Assembly (NCBI RefSeq): GCF_002024505.1
Contig: NZ_CP019402.1
Span: 1,116,001 to 1,180,000, forward strand
Reading direction: 5' to 3'
Length of the DNA: 64,000 nt
Origin: Plantibacter flavus
GTDB taxonomy: Bacteria; Actinomycetota; Actinomycetes; Actinomycetales; Microbacteriaceae
Both the position numbers and the translations under genes were made by a program. This document shows positions 1-12,019 of this stretch, one piece after another (positions within the stretch are counted from its first letter, which is position 1; every line of letters begins with the position of its first letter). Under the pieces are notes generated by a model that saw only the letters and a program-made list of their open reading frames with translations, made no database searches and had not been told where the DNA came from.

Positions 1-45
1 GCCTGACCACTGTAGAGACTGACGAAACCTTTCATAGGAGATACA

Positions 46-3927
<3,882 letters not shown>

Positions 3928-3944
3928 GGCTGAACGACTCACCC

Positions 3945-3987
3945 GGAGGGCCCGTCCCGATCGTTTCTCGATCGGGACGGGCCCTCC
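3945..3987 (+). terminator. intrinsic terminator of rpoC
   Basis: A perfect 19-bp stem (arms 3945-3963 and 3969-3987) closes on a TTTCT loop about 18 nt after the rpoC stop codon. There is only a weak T-run after the stem, as is common in high-GC Actinobacteria. Confidence 0.85.
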
Positions 3988-3991
3988 GTCG

Positions 3992-4049
3992 TTCGTTCGC
4001 CCATTCCTGGGCGAACAAGCGCTCGTTCGCCCAGGAATGGGCGAACGAA
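3992..4049. repeat. double-hairpin inverted repeat (REP-like)
   Basis: Two 25-nt arms (3992-4016 and 4025-4049) are exact reverse complements, separated by 8 nt. Each arm is also a hairpin on its own: GTTCGCCCA-TTCC-TGGGCGAAC and GTTCGCCCA-GGAA-TGGGCGAAC. The unit can therefore fold either as two small hairpins or as one long cruciform. I did not see another copy in this window. It may be a REP/BIME-type element or a second termination or mRNA-end signal. Confidence 0.75.
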
Positions 4050-4099
4050 TCGAGTACCGGTGAGTTGTGTGGCGGGTCTCCGCACGACATGCTGGTCCG

Positions 4100-4870
4100 A
4101 TGAGTGATCAGCCCGAGCAGCCCACCGGCCAGTTCCAGCCGCTCGAGCCGGACGCGACTCCGGCGCAGCCAGACGTCCGCTACGGTGCTCCGGCACCCCG
4201 GCGGAAGCGCAATCGCGTGGTCATCGGTTTGAGCGTGCTCGCCGGTGTGCTGGCGATCGCGCTCGTCGTGGTCATCGGGCTCCTGGTCGTCGGCCCGGGC
4301 GGTACCCCTGCCGCCGACTCGACCCGTACACCGAGTGCGACGGCGACCGCCGGCTCCTCTCCTGCTCCGACCGCGACGGACGCCGCCGAGACGCCCGCGG
4401 CGCCGGTGCGTCCGACCGAGTGCACGCAACTCTTCCCGGCCGGCTACATCGACTCACTGACCTCGGACGGCTTCCTCGCGCTGAATCCGGAGTGGTCACT
4501 GCCGGAACTCGCCACCGACTTCTTCGGTTCGAACGACAGCGCACTCGTGGCCGTGATCTCCTCGAACACCGACCGTCTGAACTGTGCCCTGGTGAAGGCG
4601 AGCGGTGGCGGCGACGTCGGCATCACCACCAACGTCCTCTCCATCGACGCTGCGACCCAGGCGTCGGTGGTCGCGCGCATGAACGAGGCCGGTTTCACCT
4701 GTTCCGAGGAGACCGGAGGCACGATGTGCTTCACCGAGGTCTCGGAGGACGCCGGGACGTACGGCGAACGTCACTTCGTGCGGGACGGCACGTGGATCGC
4801 CACGAGATGGTCGAACACGACCATCAGCGGCTGGACACAGGCGATCGTCTCGACGCTCTTCCCCGCCTGA
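4100..4870 (+). CDS. single-pass membrane protein with Pro/Thr-rich linker, function unknown
   Basis: I do not recognise this family. The 256-residue product has a short hydrophilic, proline-rich N-terminus, a basic stretch (RRKRNR) and one transmembrane helix at about residues 40-64. A Thr/Ala/Pro-rich linker and a compact exported domain of about 150 residues with four cysteines follow. The topology suggests an N-in, C-out anchored envelope protein. An in-frame GTG at 4067 exists. The ATG is preferred because it gives MSDQPEQP, a start common in actinobacterial membrane proteins of this shape, and a -10-like CATGCT lies about 6 nt before it. The gene stands alone, convergent with the amidase gene. 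Confidence 0.75.
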   Translation: MSDQPEQPTGQFQPLEPDATPAQPDVRYGAPAPRRKRNRVVIGLSVLAGVLAIALVVVIGLLVVGPGGTPAADSTRTPSATATAGSSPAPTATDAAETPAAPVRPTECTQLFPAGYIDSLTSDGFLALNPEWSLPELATDFFGSNDSALVAVISSNTDRLNCALVKASGGGDVGITTNVLSIDAATQASVVARMNEAGFTCSEETGGTMCFTEVSEDAGTYGERHFVRDGTWIATRWSNTTISGWTQAIVSTLFPA

Positions 4871-4880
4871 CGGCCGGGCG

Positions 4881-4964
4881 ACCGTTCTCAGGAAGTGCAC
4901 GGCGCGCCGCGCAACCACGGGCTGGAAACGCCGCCGGACTCCTGAGAAAGGGTCGGAGAACGGT
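4881..4964. terminator. possible bidirectional terminator with competing stems
   Basis: In the gap between two convergent genes, ACCGTTCTC (4881-4889) pairs with GAGAACGGT (4956-4964). The overlapping TTCTCAGGA (4885-4893) can instead pair with TCCTGAGAA (4940-4948). The loops are long, so this is a weak terminator call. Confidence 0.35.
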
Positions 4965-4966
4965 GG

Positions 4967-5962
4967 CTAGGCGATGCTCCAGTAGTACACGGAGGCGCCG
5001 GGGTGGATGACGGTGATCGCCTCGTCCACGGTGCGGTAGTCGGTGTCGTCGGTGTGTCCCGCGTAGTACACCTGGGTGCCGGCGTCGGTGGTCTCGACCT
5101 TCGACACGATGCCCGTGTGGTCGCGGTCCCCGCTGTTGTCCCAGTCGAACTGCACGATGTCACCGACCTTGACCTGGTCGCGCTGCGTGTCGTCGAGAGC
5201 GGTGGCGAGGTCGGGGTGCTCCTCGACGTAGTTCATGAAGAACGTCGAGCTGACCCAGGCCTTCGAGAAGTCGAAGTCGTCACCGGTCCCCTCGGCCCAC
5301 CAGTCCTCGTCCATCGTCCACCCGCGTTCCAGCAGACTCTGGCTGGCGAAGTTCGCGCAGTCGGTGTCGACCAGGGAGCCGTATTCAGCCAGGTTGTAGT
5401 CGTTCCAGTGCGTGAACACGTAGGCCATCTGCGCGTCGACGGGGCTCGTGATGTCGTAGCTGTAGCTCAGCGCATCACCGTCGACCCGGAGCTCGTCCGC
5501 GTAGACGGCGATGCCGACGTCGGCGGGGGAGAAGCGGGTGGCTGCCGGCACGGCGACGGTCACCTCGGTGCTCGTCGCCGACAGGATCCGGGCTTCCTCC
5601 TCGCCGAACACGACGCGGGTCACGCCGTCCACGTCGACACCGCTCACGGTCAGGGTGCTCCCGCCTGCGACGGATCCGGTCGTGGCGGAGATCGCGGTGA
5701 CCGCCGTGGCGTTGACCGTGGAGGCCGGGACCGTGGACGTCGTCCCGCCCAGAGCCTGCGCGGCCGGCTCGGATCCGGTCGCGTCGGAGTGCTGCAGCGC
5801 GATCGGGGTGATCACCGCGGTGGCGAGGAGGAGGACGGCTCCGGCAGCGGTGCCGGCGACCACGCGTCGCGCGCGCAGGGGGAGGGCGCGGTAGCGGGAG
5901 GAGAGCCGCCTGAAGGGGGAGCGGGAATCGACGTGACGGTCGTGGGGGAGTTGCTCGGGCAT
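4967..5962 (-). CDS. secreted amidase-domain protein with IPT/TIG domain
   Basis: The 331-residue product begins with a basic N-terminus and a hydrophobic segment (about residues 31-52, AGAVLLLATAVITPIAL) acting as signal peptide or anchor. An IPT/TIG-type immunoglobulin-like domain (about residues 72-165) follows, then a C-terminal putative amidase domain (Amidase_6 type) of about 150 residues. The amidase block starts at DCANFASQSLLERGW, the usual catalytic-Cys motif of that family, and contains the GDIVQFDWDNSGDRDHTGIV segment carrying the likely catalytic His. Such proteins are expected to cut peptide or amide bonds at the cell wall, but the substrate is unknown. The start is chosen for the GGAAAGG ribosome site just upstream; the same frame stays open much further, but that extension is a shadow of the divergent gene. 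It is the only minus-strand gene in the window. Confidence 0.85.
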   Translation of the reverse strand: MPEQLPHDRHVDSRSPFRRLSSRYRALPLRARRVVAGTAAGAVLLLATAVITPIALQHSDATGSEPAAQALGGTTSTVPASTVNATAVTAISATTGSVAGGSTLTVSGVDVDGVTRVVFGEEEARILSATSTEVTVAVPAATRFSPADVGIAVYADELRVDGDALSYSYDITSPVDAQMAYVFTHWNDYNLAEYGSLVDTDCANFASQSLLERGWTMDEDWWAEGTGDDFDFSKAWVSSTFFMNYVEEHPDLATALDDTQRDQVKVGDIVQFDWDNSGDRDHTGIVSKVETTDAGTQVYYAGHTDDTDYRTVDEAITVIHPGASVYYWSIA

Positions 5963-6223
5963 GGGGCCTTTCCGGGGGATACGCCGTGGGGGATCGGCGT
6001 CGCGGGATCGGCAGTGATCCGACAGATGGCTGTTCGAGCTCCCACCCAACCGCACGGAGCTGAGGGGACCGTTTCCTCCGGATATGAATCGGACCTGAAT
6101 CGGGTCGACAGGAGTGAGCGAGTCCCGGCGAGGTTGCCGGGCATCCGCGTCCCGGCTTGCTACCGTGGCGAGCGGAGCGCCGTGAGGGCGCTCCTGAACT
6201 GGCTTCCGCCGAAGGAGTACGCG

Positions 6224-7267
6224 ATGAGCACCCAGAACCCCGAGCCCGGATCGCCCACCGACCCGAGCACTCCGGCGGCTGCCCAGACCGCGTCTGGCTC
6301 CGCGCGTCCCACGACCGCGGCCGAACAGCCCGCGGCCGAACAGCCCGCGGCCGAGCGGCCCGTGGCCGAGCGGGACATCCTCTCCGAGGACACCGTGCAG
6401 CAGGACACCATCACCACGGCGGACGGCGTCGGGGCGGACCCGGTCGTCGACGACCGCCGGGTCGCAGACCGCGCAGACACCGCCTCGGACGCCGGGGTGC
6501 GCGAGACGCGTCCCTACCAGCCGCACACGCCGCAGCGTGCGTACTCGAACATCGACTTTGACGACGACGACGCCGCCGGTACCCCGACCTCGACCACCCG
6601 GCAGGCCGACACCGGTGCCCACCCGTACCCCGCCGCCGCATACGAGCCGGTCGCCCGCTCCGGCGCGACCGCGACCGCCGCCGCCGCGGAGACCGAGCAG
6701 CAGCAGGCCTTCCCGCTGTACGTCCAGGCGCCGTCCGAGCCGGAGGTCCGCGGCAACCGCGGCTTCGGCATCCTCATCGGTCTCCTCGGTACCATCATCT
6801 TCGCCGGCCTCTACGCGGCCGCTGTCGCGGGCCTTCAGCTGGTGCTGGAAGGCGACGGCACGTTCGTCGAGAACCTCATCCAGATCGCCACCAGCTGGCC
6901 GTTCCTCATGGCCGCCGCAGGCTTCTTCCTGGCCTGGGTCGTCACCGCGACCATAGTGAACCGTTCCGGCTGGGTGCACTGGGTGCTCGGCGGCTTCATC
7001 ATCGGCCTGGTCGTCTTCCTCGCGTGGGTCGGCGGGTTCCTGATCCAGGAGCGCGCGTGGACGCTCAGCATCGACGAGATCCTCGCCGAGGTCACCGGTG
7101 TCGCCTTCACCTTCGGGCCGGTCCTCGCCTTCGTCGTCGCCCGTGAGATCCCCGTCTGGCTCGGTGGTTGGATCGCGGCACGCGGACGCAAGGTGCGCGA
7201 GGCGAACCTCGAGGCCCGCGCCGAGTACGAGCGCGTCCTCGAAGCCGGACCGACGACCGCCCGCTGA
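6224..7267 (+). CDS. four-helix membrane protein with long disordered N-terminus
   Basis: The 347-residue product has about 175 residues of Ala/Pro/Thr/Glu-rich low-complexity sequence, including a small tandem AAEQP repeat and an acidic DFDDDD run. About four transmembrane helices follow (roughly residues 180-208, 222-245, 250-272 and 293-315), then a short basic C-terminal tail. I do not recognise a catalytic domain. Similar acidic-tail four-helix proteins are common and uncharacterised in Microbacteriaceae. The start is set by GAAGGAG seven bases upstream. It is followed after 2 nt by another small membrane protein gene, so the two are probably co-transcribed. Confidence 0.8.
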   Translation: MSTQNPEPGSPTDPSTPAAAQTASGSARPTTAAEQPAAEQPAAERPVAERDILSEDTVQQDTITTADGVGADPVVDDRRVADRADTASDAGVRETRPYQPHTPQRAYSNIDFDDDDAAGTPTSTTRQADTGAHPYPAAAYEPVARSGATATAAAAETEQQQAFPLYVQAPSEPEVRGNRGFGILIGLLGTIIFAGLYAAAVAGLQLVLEGDGTFVENLIQIATSWPFLMAAAGFFLAWVVTATIVNRSGWVHWVLGGFIIGLVVFLAWVGGFLIQERAWTLSIDEILAEVTGVAFTFGPVLAFVVAREIPVWLGGWIAARGRKVREANLEARAEYERVLEAGPTTAR

Positions 7268-7269
7268 GC

Positions 7270-7758
7270 ATGACCGGTGACGCGGACGGAGCACGTGGCC
7301 CCTGGTGGGTCGCCCCGTTCGCAGCGGTCACCTACGTGGCGCTCGTCGTCTGCGCCTTCGGGTTCATCAGCCTGCTGGCGGACCTCGACGTCGTGACCGA
7401 CCGGGACGCCGGCCCGCTGACCGGTCCGCTCATGGTCGTGGTCGCCACGATCGTGGTCCTCTGGGCGATCATCCGTGAGACGCGCCGCACACCGCTGCGC
7501 GTCTCGGTCGGCTCCGCGGTCCTCGCGGGGCTCCTCGCCTGGCTCGCCTACGGGGTGAGCGGCGGCGTGTTCGACGCGATCGCCAGCCGGGACGGAGCGG
7601 ACGCCGCCGCCTTCGCGGTGACGACGCTGACCGGACCGTTCTCGGTCACCGTGGGTGTGCTCGCGCTCGTCATCGTCCTCGCGGCCGCCGCTGTCGCGAC
7701 GTCGTCGACCGGGCGGCGCCCGACCCCGCGCTGGCCCTGGGAGCACGACGCGCGGTGA
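7270..7758 (+). CDS. small multi-pass membrane protein, function unknown
   Basis: The 162-residue product is mostly hydrophobic, with about four predicted transmembrane helices (near residues 12-38, 50-66, 78-98 and 124-148). It ends in a short basic, proline-rich tail (RRPTPRWPWEHDAR). It starts 2 nt after the stop of the preceding membrane protein gene, which indicates coupling. No motif gives a function. It could work with its upstream neighbour in the membrane. Confidence 0.8.
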   Translation: MTGDADGARGPWWVAPFAAVTYVALVVCAFGFISLLADLDVVTDRDAGPLTGPLMVVVATIVVLWAIIRETRRTPLRVSVGSAVLAGLLAWLAYGVSGGVFDAIASRDGADAAAFAVTTLTGPFSVTVGVLALVIVLAAAAVATSSTGRRPTPRWPWEHDAR

Positions 7759-7833
7759 GCCGATGCGACGTCCACCCGGGGCCGCTCGCGAGGTGCGCCG
7801 CCCGTCCCTCCCCACGAGGGCGACGGCGTAGGC

Positions 7834-7839
7834 GATAAT
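7834..7839 (+). promoter_or_regulatory. candidate -10 element before the FHA gene
   Basis: GATAAT lies 48 nt before the start codon of the FHA protein gene in an otherwise GC-rich gap. No convincing -35 hexamer is visible at 16-18 nt spacing. Confidence 0.4.
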
Positions 7840-7886
7840 CGATCCGTTGCCGTCGTCGGCCGACGGCGCTTGGGGAGGAACCACCG

Positions 7887-9212
7887 ATGAGATCACCCGA
7901 CCTGACCGACACCGGTCTGGATCTCGACCTCGCGGGGACCGCCGACGACGTCGTCGCCCTTGTCCAACGTGCGGTCGCCGCCTCCGGTGAGGATGCTCAG
8001 CAGACCAGGCACTACGTCGCGATCGACGGTGGGACGAGCGCGGACATCCGGTTGCGGGTCGTCTCGGTCGACGACCCCGCGCCACTGCTCGCGTTCGCGA
8101 TCACGACCGCCCCGTCCGCGCGCGGTACGGCGGCGGCGACCTTCATCATGCAGCACGGCGTCCAGAAGCGCCGGCGTCAGCGCTCGTTGCTCGGACAGGA
8201 GCCGTTCCTGAGCTTCCTGCGCGCGCTCGCCGAGCTGGTCTCGGAGTCCGATCCCGGCGCGTCCGCCACCCTGCGCGTGCACGGCACGCGCACCGAGCTC
8301 GCTCCGCGTCCGGCGGAAGCACCGACCAGCGCAGACGCTGGGCCTGCGGCGACACTCGCGAACATGCCCGTCATGGGCGGAGCGGTCTCCGCGGGCTGGT
8401 CTCAGACGGTGACCGACGCGTCGACCCCGTCCCCTGCCACGGCTCCCGACGTCGCGATCCCGAGGGATGCCGATCCGGCGCCGGCCTCCGACACACCGGC
8501 AGCCGAGCCTCCGGCCCCCGAACCCGCCGTTCCCGAGGCACCGGTGATCGGGGTCCCGACTCCCGCCACAGGGGCTCCCGAACCACAGTCGACCCCGTCG
8601 AGTTCCGCGCCCGTGCCGTCGCCGGTCGTCGTCGAGCCACCGACTCCTGCAGCACCGCTCCGTGAGCCGCAGGCAGCGCCCGCCCAGACGCGCGCGCCGG
8701 CCGCGTCGACGTCCTCCGTCCCGCCCGAGCTGCAGATCACCGTTCCCCCGGGTCTGATCGCCGGCGCTCCGATCGCACCGGAAGCGACCGACGCGCCCGC
8801 CGGTGCCTCGGCGCGCGCCACCGAGCAGGCGCCGGCCCATGCCGACCTCGGCGCGACGGTCGTCTCCGCATCGCTGCGAGCGGGGGACTTCGCGCTCGAG
8901 CTGCCCGACGGCGAGCGCATCCCGCTCCACGGGCCGATCCTGCTCGGACGCAACCCTGCGGCGCGGCCGGAACAGCCTGATGCCGAGCTGCGCTCGCTCG
9001 TCGACCCGCGCATGTCCGTCTCGAAGACGCACACGGTCGTCGTACCCGGACGACGGTCGCTCCGCGTGACGGACCTGCACTCCACGAACGGCACGACGAT
9101 CACGGACGCGTCCGGCGCGGTCACCGTCTGCCAGCCGGGCGAGGCCTACGTCGCGGAAGCCGGGTCGACCATCGGGATCGGCGAGTTCCCGATCCGCGTC
9201 GTCGTCGGCTGA
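7887..9212 (+). CDS. FHA-domain protein opening the T7SS-like locus
   Basis: The 441-residue protein has an N-terminal folded region (about residues 1-140), a Pro/Ala-rich linker of about 200 residues, and a C-terminal forkhead-associated domain (about residues 345-441). The FHA signature is complete: GRNP, SVSKTH and LHSTNGT supply the Arg, Ser, His and Asn that bind phosphothreonine. It is probably a phospho-dependent adaptor read by the membrane kinase encoded further downstream. The N-terminal part resembles the N-terminus of no family I can name. Its layout mirrors that of the second FHA-linker protein in this locus. GGAGGAA precedes the ATG at good spacing. Confidence 0.88.
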   Translation: MRSPDLTDTGLDLDLAGTADDVVALVQRAVAASGEDAQQTRHYVAIDGGTSADIRLRVVSVDDPAPLLAFAITTAPSARGTAAATFIMQHGVQKRRRQRSLLGQEPFLSFLRALAELVSESDPGASATLRVHGTRTELAPRPAEAPTSADAGPAATLANMPVMGGAVSAGWSQTVTDASTPSPATAPDVAIPRDADPAPASDTPAAEPPAPEPAVPEAPVIGVPTPATGAPEPQSTPSSSAPVPSPVVVEPPTPAAPLREPQAAPAQTRAPAASTSSVPPELQITVPPGLIAGAPIAPEATDAPAGASARATEQAPAHADLGATVVSASLRAGDFALELPDGERIPLHGPILLGRNPAARPEQPDAELRSLVDPRMSVSKTHTVVVPGRRSLRVTDLHSTNGTTITDASGAVTVCQPGEAYVAEAGSTIGIGEFPIRVVVG

Positions 9213-9226
9213 CGGGCCTCCGGGGC

Positions 9227-9272
9227 ATGGGGAGTGCTCCCCATCGTCGTCACCCGCGCTCTCGGTTACGCT
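9227..9272 (+). promoter_or_regulatory. palindromic operator plus -10, copy 1
   Basis: The 18-bp palindrome ATGGGGAGTGCTCCCCAT (9227-9244) is followed after 24 nt (counted from its last C) by TACGCT (9267-9272), a -10-like hexamer. No good -35 is present, so the palindrome occupies the position of a class II activator site or an overlapping repressor site, centred near -43. An identical 18-mer precedes the WXG100 gene and a related one precedes the Q-rich membrane protein gene. Confidence 0.7.
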
Positions 9273-9344
9273 GAACGACGTACCCGCTGAGGAGCCATCG
9301 GCGGGCGGCGCAGGTCCACTGCGCCGGTGTCACGAAGGGGAATG

Positions 9345-9623
9345 ATGAGCGAGCAACCACTCGTCGTCGACGGGGACCAGATCCTGGCCGTCGCCGCACC
9401 ATTGACACCCAGCGGGTCCGGCCTGCCGCAGAACGTACCGCTCGACTTCTCCGGCAGCTGCAGCAGCACGGTGACCGCCGCGGCGGAGAGCTTCGCGATG
9501 TACATCTCCGTGCACGTGGCCCTCGCCGGCGGAGCGATGGTCGAGGCCGGTCGCGCGGCGAGCGACATCGTGACCGCCTGGGAGCAGACCGACGCACAGC
9601 TGAACCCGGGAGGAGAGGGCTGA
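9345..9623 (+). CDS. small WXG100-like/ESX-associated protein
   Basis: The 92-residue protein has the size and mostly helical, Ala-rich pattern of T7SS small proteins (SCSSTVTAAAESFAMYISVHV, then an amphipathic stretch ending AWEQTDAQL). It has no clear WXG turn, so the family call rests on size, the C-terminal WEQTD helix (compare LEQTD in the downstream WXG100 protein) and neighbourhood. Two adjacent in-frame ATGs exist (9342 and 9345). The second is better spaced from AAGGGG. The stop overlaps the next start (TGATG), so translation is coupled to the large WXG protein and the two are likely partners. Confidence 0.7.
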   Translation: MSEQPLVVDGDQILAVAAPLTPSGSGLPQNVPLDFSGSCSSTVTAAAESFAMYISVHVALAGGAMVEAGRAASDIVTAWEQTDAQLNPGGEG

Positions 9624-12019
9624 TGGCCAACTGGACTGCTGACGATCCGGGGCGGATCGACTCTGGCGCGCTCGGCACCACTGCGACGACCATCCAGACG
9701 ACCGAGACGAGTCTGACCGAGGCACGCACGGTCGCGGTCACCGCTCAGGGTGGCATCTCAGACGCCATCTGGAGCGGCGACGCCGCGACCGCCTGGGTGT
9801 CCTCCCTCTCGACCCCCATCGGCAAGATCGACGCGATCACCCCGGCGATGGCTGCGGTGCGCGACGCGATCGCCACGTACACGACCACGGTCGACGACAT
9901 CAAGACCCGTGCGACGAGCTACACCGAGATGATCTTCCAGGCCAACATCTCCGCCAACCAGACCTATCTCGACCCGATGGGTGGGCCGACGCCCGAGCAG
10001 CAGATGCAGCGCGACCAGGTCCACCAGGCGGCCGTCGCCGATCGGCAGAGCGCGCAGCGCCTCCTCGACGCCCTGTCGGAAGAGCGCCAGGCCGCCGACG
10101 ATGCGCTCGCGTCGGCGCTGTCTTCACCGGGTGGTGACAACTGGGACCGGCAGCAGGCCGCCCTCGCGGCCATCGGCATCACCTCCGCATCCGACCTCAC
10201 CCCGTCCGCCGTCGCCCGCGGCATGGCGGAGATGGCGGCCGAACTCGGGAACGGCACGTTCGAGACCGATCTCGCGGCACAGCTGCAGTCGCTGTACGCG
10301 CTCTACGGCAACGACCCGTCCGTCATGGCGCAGATGAATCTGGCGCTCGGCGGCGAGGACCTCATCTCGCTCATCAGCCGGATCGACGACGCCGGTGCGA
10401 ACGGATGGATGACCCCGGCAGCGGCGCTGCTCCTTGCACAGTCCGTCCGCGGTGGTCTGTCCGTCGGATCCCAGCGTTGGACTGACGCGGTCGGCCAGAA
10501 CTTCGCGCAGGAGCTCTACGACGGTTCCGCGTCCGTTCATGGCACGGAGAGCTGGACGAGCCTCGCGTTCCTGTTCGGCGACGAACAGGACAACCCGATC
10601 GGAGAGACGACGACGGTCGGTCTCGCGAACATCGCCGACGAGATGGAGCGCGGTCTGCCCGGCGCGCACGAGGGCATGTACGGACCCGCACAGGGCGTCA
10701 TGGGCCCCGGCGGCTTCCTCAGCCTCGCCGAGGCGGAGCAGGCCGGCTACGACGTCAACCGCCTGGGCGACTGGACCTCGCGGGTCTTCAGCACGCTGGG
10801 TGAGTACCCCGAGGCCGCCATGGACTGGCTGACCTCGACGGAGCAGGACCCGTACCGCGACGCGCCGCTGTACCCGGACGAGCCCTACGGCTCCGACGAC
10901 CTCGGGGCGAACCGCCTGGAGTACTGGTACGGGCGTCGCGATTCGAGCCTCGACGGGTTCGAGGGCGTCCTCGCCCTCTGGGAGGGCGCACAGTCCATTC
11001 CGGGCGGTCCGGCGGACGGAAACGCCTACATCCCGGAGGCCTGGGATCAGGCGTCGACGCTGAGTCATGACGTCATCGCCCGGCTCATCGGCGAGCCTCG
11101 TGCGACCGAGGATGCCGCCGGCTACGTCGCCGGCAACCCACACTTCGTCAGCGAGAACCTCAGCGAGCTGGGGAGCATCAAACTGGTCGAAGCGCTCGCC
11201 CCGCAGATGCCCGGACTCGTCGAGTACCCGATGGTGGGAGGCCAGAACCCTGATGGTGTCACCGATCCGACGACGTCGATCAACCCGTTCGGCATCGAGG
11301 GCGACCCGCGGGTGTATGCCAACCTCTCACCCGAGGCCCTCGCTCGGATCCTCGGACTGGCCGGGAGCAACGGCGGCGGTGCCGAGGCGCTGCAGGCCGT
11401 CGTCAACGATTACCAGAACACCGTGCTCGGCGCCGCGGAGCTCGGTCTCTACAACCCGGTGGACGCCGCCACCCGGGTGTCGACGTTGCAGGCCGTGCTC
11501 GACGGCAGCACTGCCGGAGTCGACCTCGGTGAAGCCACCCGCCACGACGAGGCCGTCCAATCGGCCATCGGTGTCGTCGAGACCGGTGTCGGCATGTTGC
11601 CGATCCCGGGGCTCGACAAGCTCGTGGGGACGCTCGGTGACGCGATCGCCGAGAAGATCGCCAGCGAGGGTATCGGGTACATCCGTGGCCAGTTGACGGA
11701 TGCCGCGACTGGTGCGGCGGGCGATGCCTGGGCGGGCTCGCACGACGATCTGCTCACACAGCTCGAAGACGGCGGCGATGCACGTTTCCGCGCGACCCAG
11801 ATCGGGGTAGCCCAGACGCTCATGGAACTCTCGCCGCCGGACGGGCTCGTCCCTCCGACGACGGACGACGCAGAGGTCTGGTGGGACTGGGTGCAGGACA
11901 ACCGGGAAGCGCTCGACGACATCATCGACCCCGCCTCCGGAAGCACCCGCACCCTGGCCTCCATCGCCACCAACGCGTCGAACGCGTTCGACGCGTACCA
12001 GGCGGATGCGGAGGGTTGA
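9623..12019 (+). CDS. large WXG-motif protein, probable T7SS substrate
   Basis: The 798-residue protein starts with a WXG100/LXG-like helical region. A first helix is followed by the turn IWSGDAATAW (about residues 50-59), then long amphipathic helices to about residue 180. The rest is a large, mostly helical body without a signal peptide and without recognisable catalytic motifs. The absence of a Sec signal together with an N-terminal WSG hairpin fits export by a WXG100/FtsK-type system. It resembles the large uncharacterised T7SS-linked proteins of Actinobacteria. It could be an effector, or a structural component of the secretion apparatus. Its start overlaps the stop of the preceding small protein gene by one base, and its end overlaps the lipoprotein gene. 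Confidence 0.75.
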   Translation: MANWTADDPGRIDSGALGTTATTIQTTETSLTEARTVAVTAQGGISDAIWSGDAATAWVSSLSTPIGKIDAITPAMAAVRDAIATYTTTVDDIKTRATSYTEMIFQANISANQTYLDPMGGPTPEQQMQRDQVHQAAVADRQSAQRLLDALSEERQAADDALASALSSPGGDNWDRQQAALAAIGITSASDLTPSAVARGMAEMAAELGNGTFETDLAAQLQSLYALYGNDPSVMAQMNLALGGEDLISLISRIDDAGANGWMTPAAALLLAQSVRGGLSVGSQRWTDAVGQNFAQELYDGSASVHGTESWTSLAFLFGDEQDNPIGETTTVGLANIADEMERGLPGAHEGMYGPAQGVMGPGGFLSLAEAEQAGYDVNRLGDWTSRVFSTLGEYPEAAMDWLTSTEQDPYRDAPLYPDEPYGSDDLGANRLEYWYGRRDSSLDGFEGVLALWEGAQSIPGGPADGNAYIPEAWDQASTLSHDVIARLIGEPRATEDAAGYVAGNPHFVSENLSELGSIKLVEALAPQMPGLVEYPMVGGQNPDGVTDPTTSINPFGIEGDPRVYANLSPEALARILGLAGSNGGGAEALQAVVNDYQNTVLGAAELGLYNPVDAATRVSTLQAVLDGSTAGVDLGEATRHDEAVQSAIGVVETGVGMLPIPGLDKLVGTLGDAIAEKIASEGIGYIRGQLTDAATGAAGDAWAGSHDDLLTQLEDGGDARFRATQIGVAQTLMELSPPDGLVPPTTDDAEVWWDWVQDNREALDDIIDPASGSTRTLASIATNASNAFDAYQADAEG

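Noticed and set aside
1..45. Possible end of rpoB (TGA at bases 4-6)
   Set aside because: Only two codons would be present, so the identity cannot be supported from sequence.
5963..7294. Upstream extension of the amidase frame on the minus strand
   Set aside because: The frame is open, but the extension has no family similarity, lies opposite a gene with a strong ribosome site, and the amidase has its own GGAAAGG before the ATG.
7808..7814. CTCCCCA half-site before the first FHA gene
   Set aside because: The other arm of the palindrome is missing and its distance to GATAAT is 20 rather than 24 nt, so I do not count it as a fourth operator.
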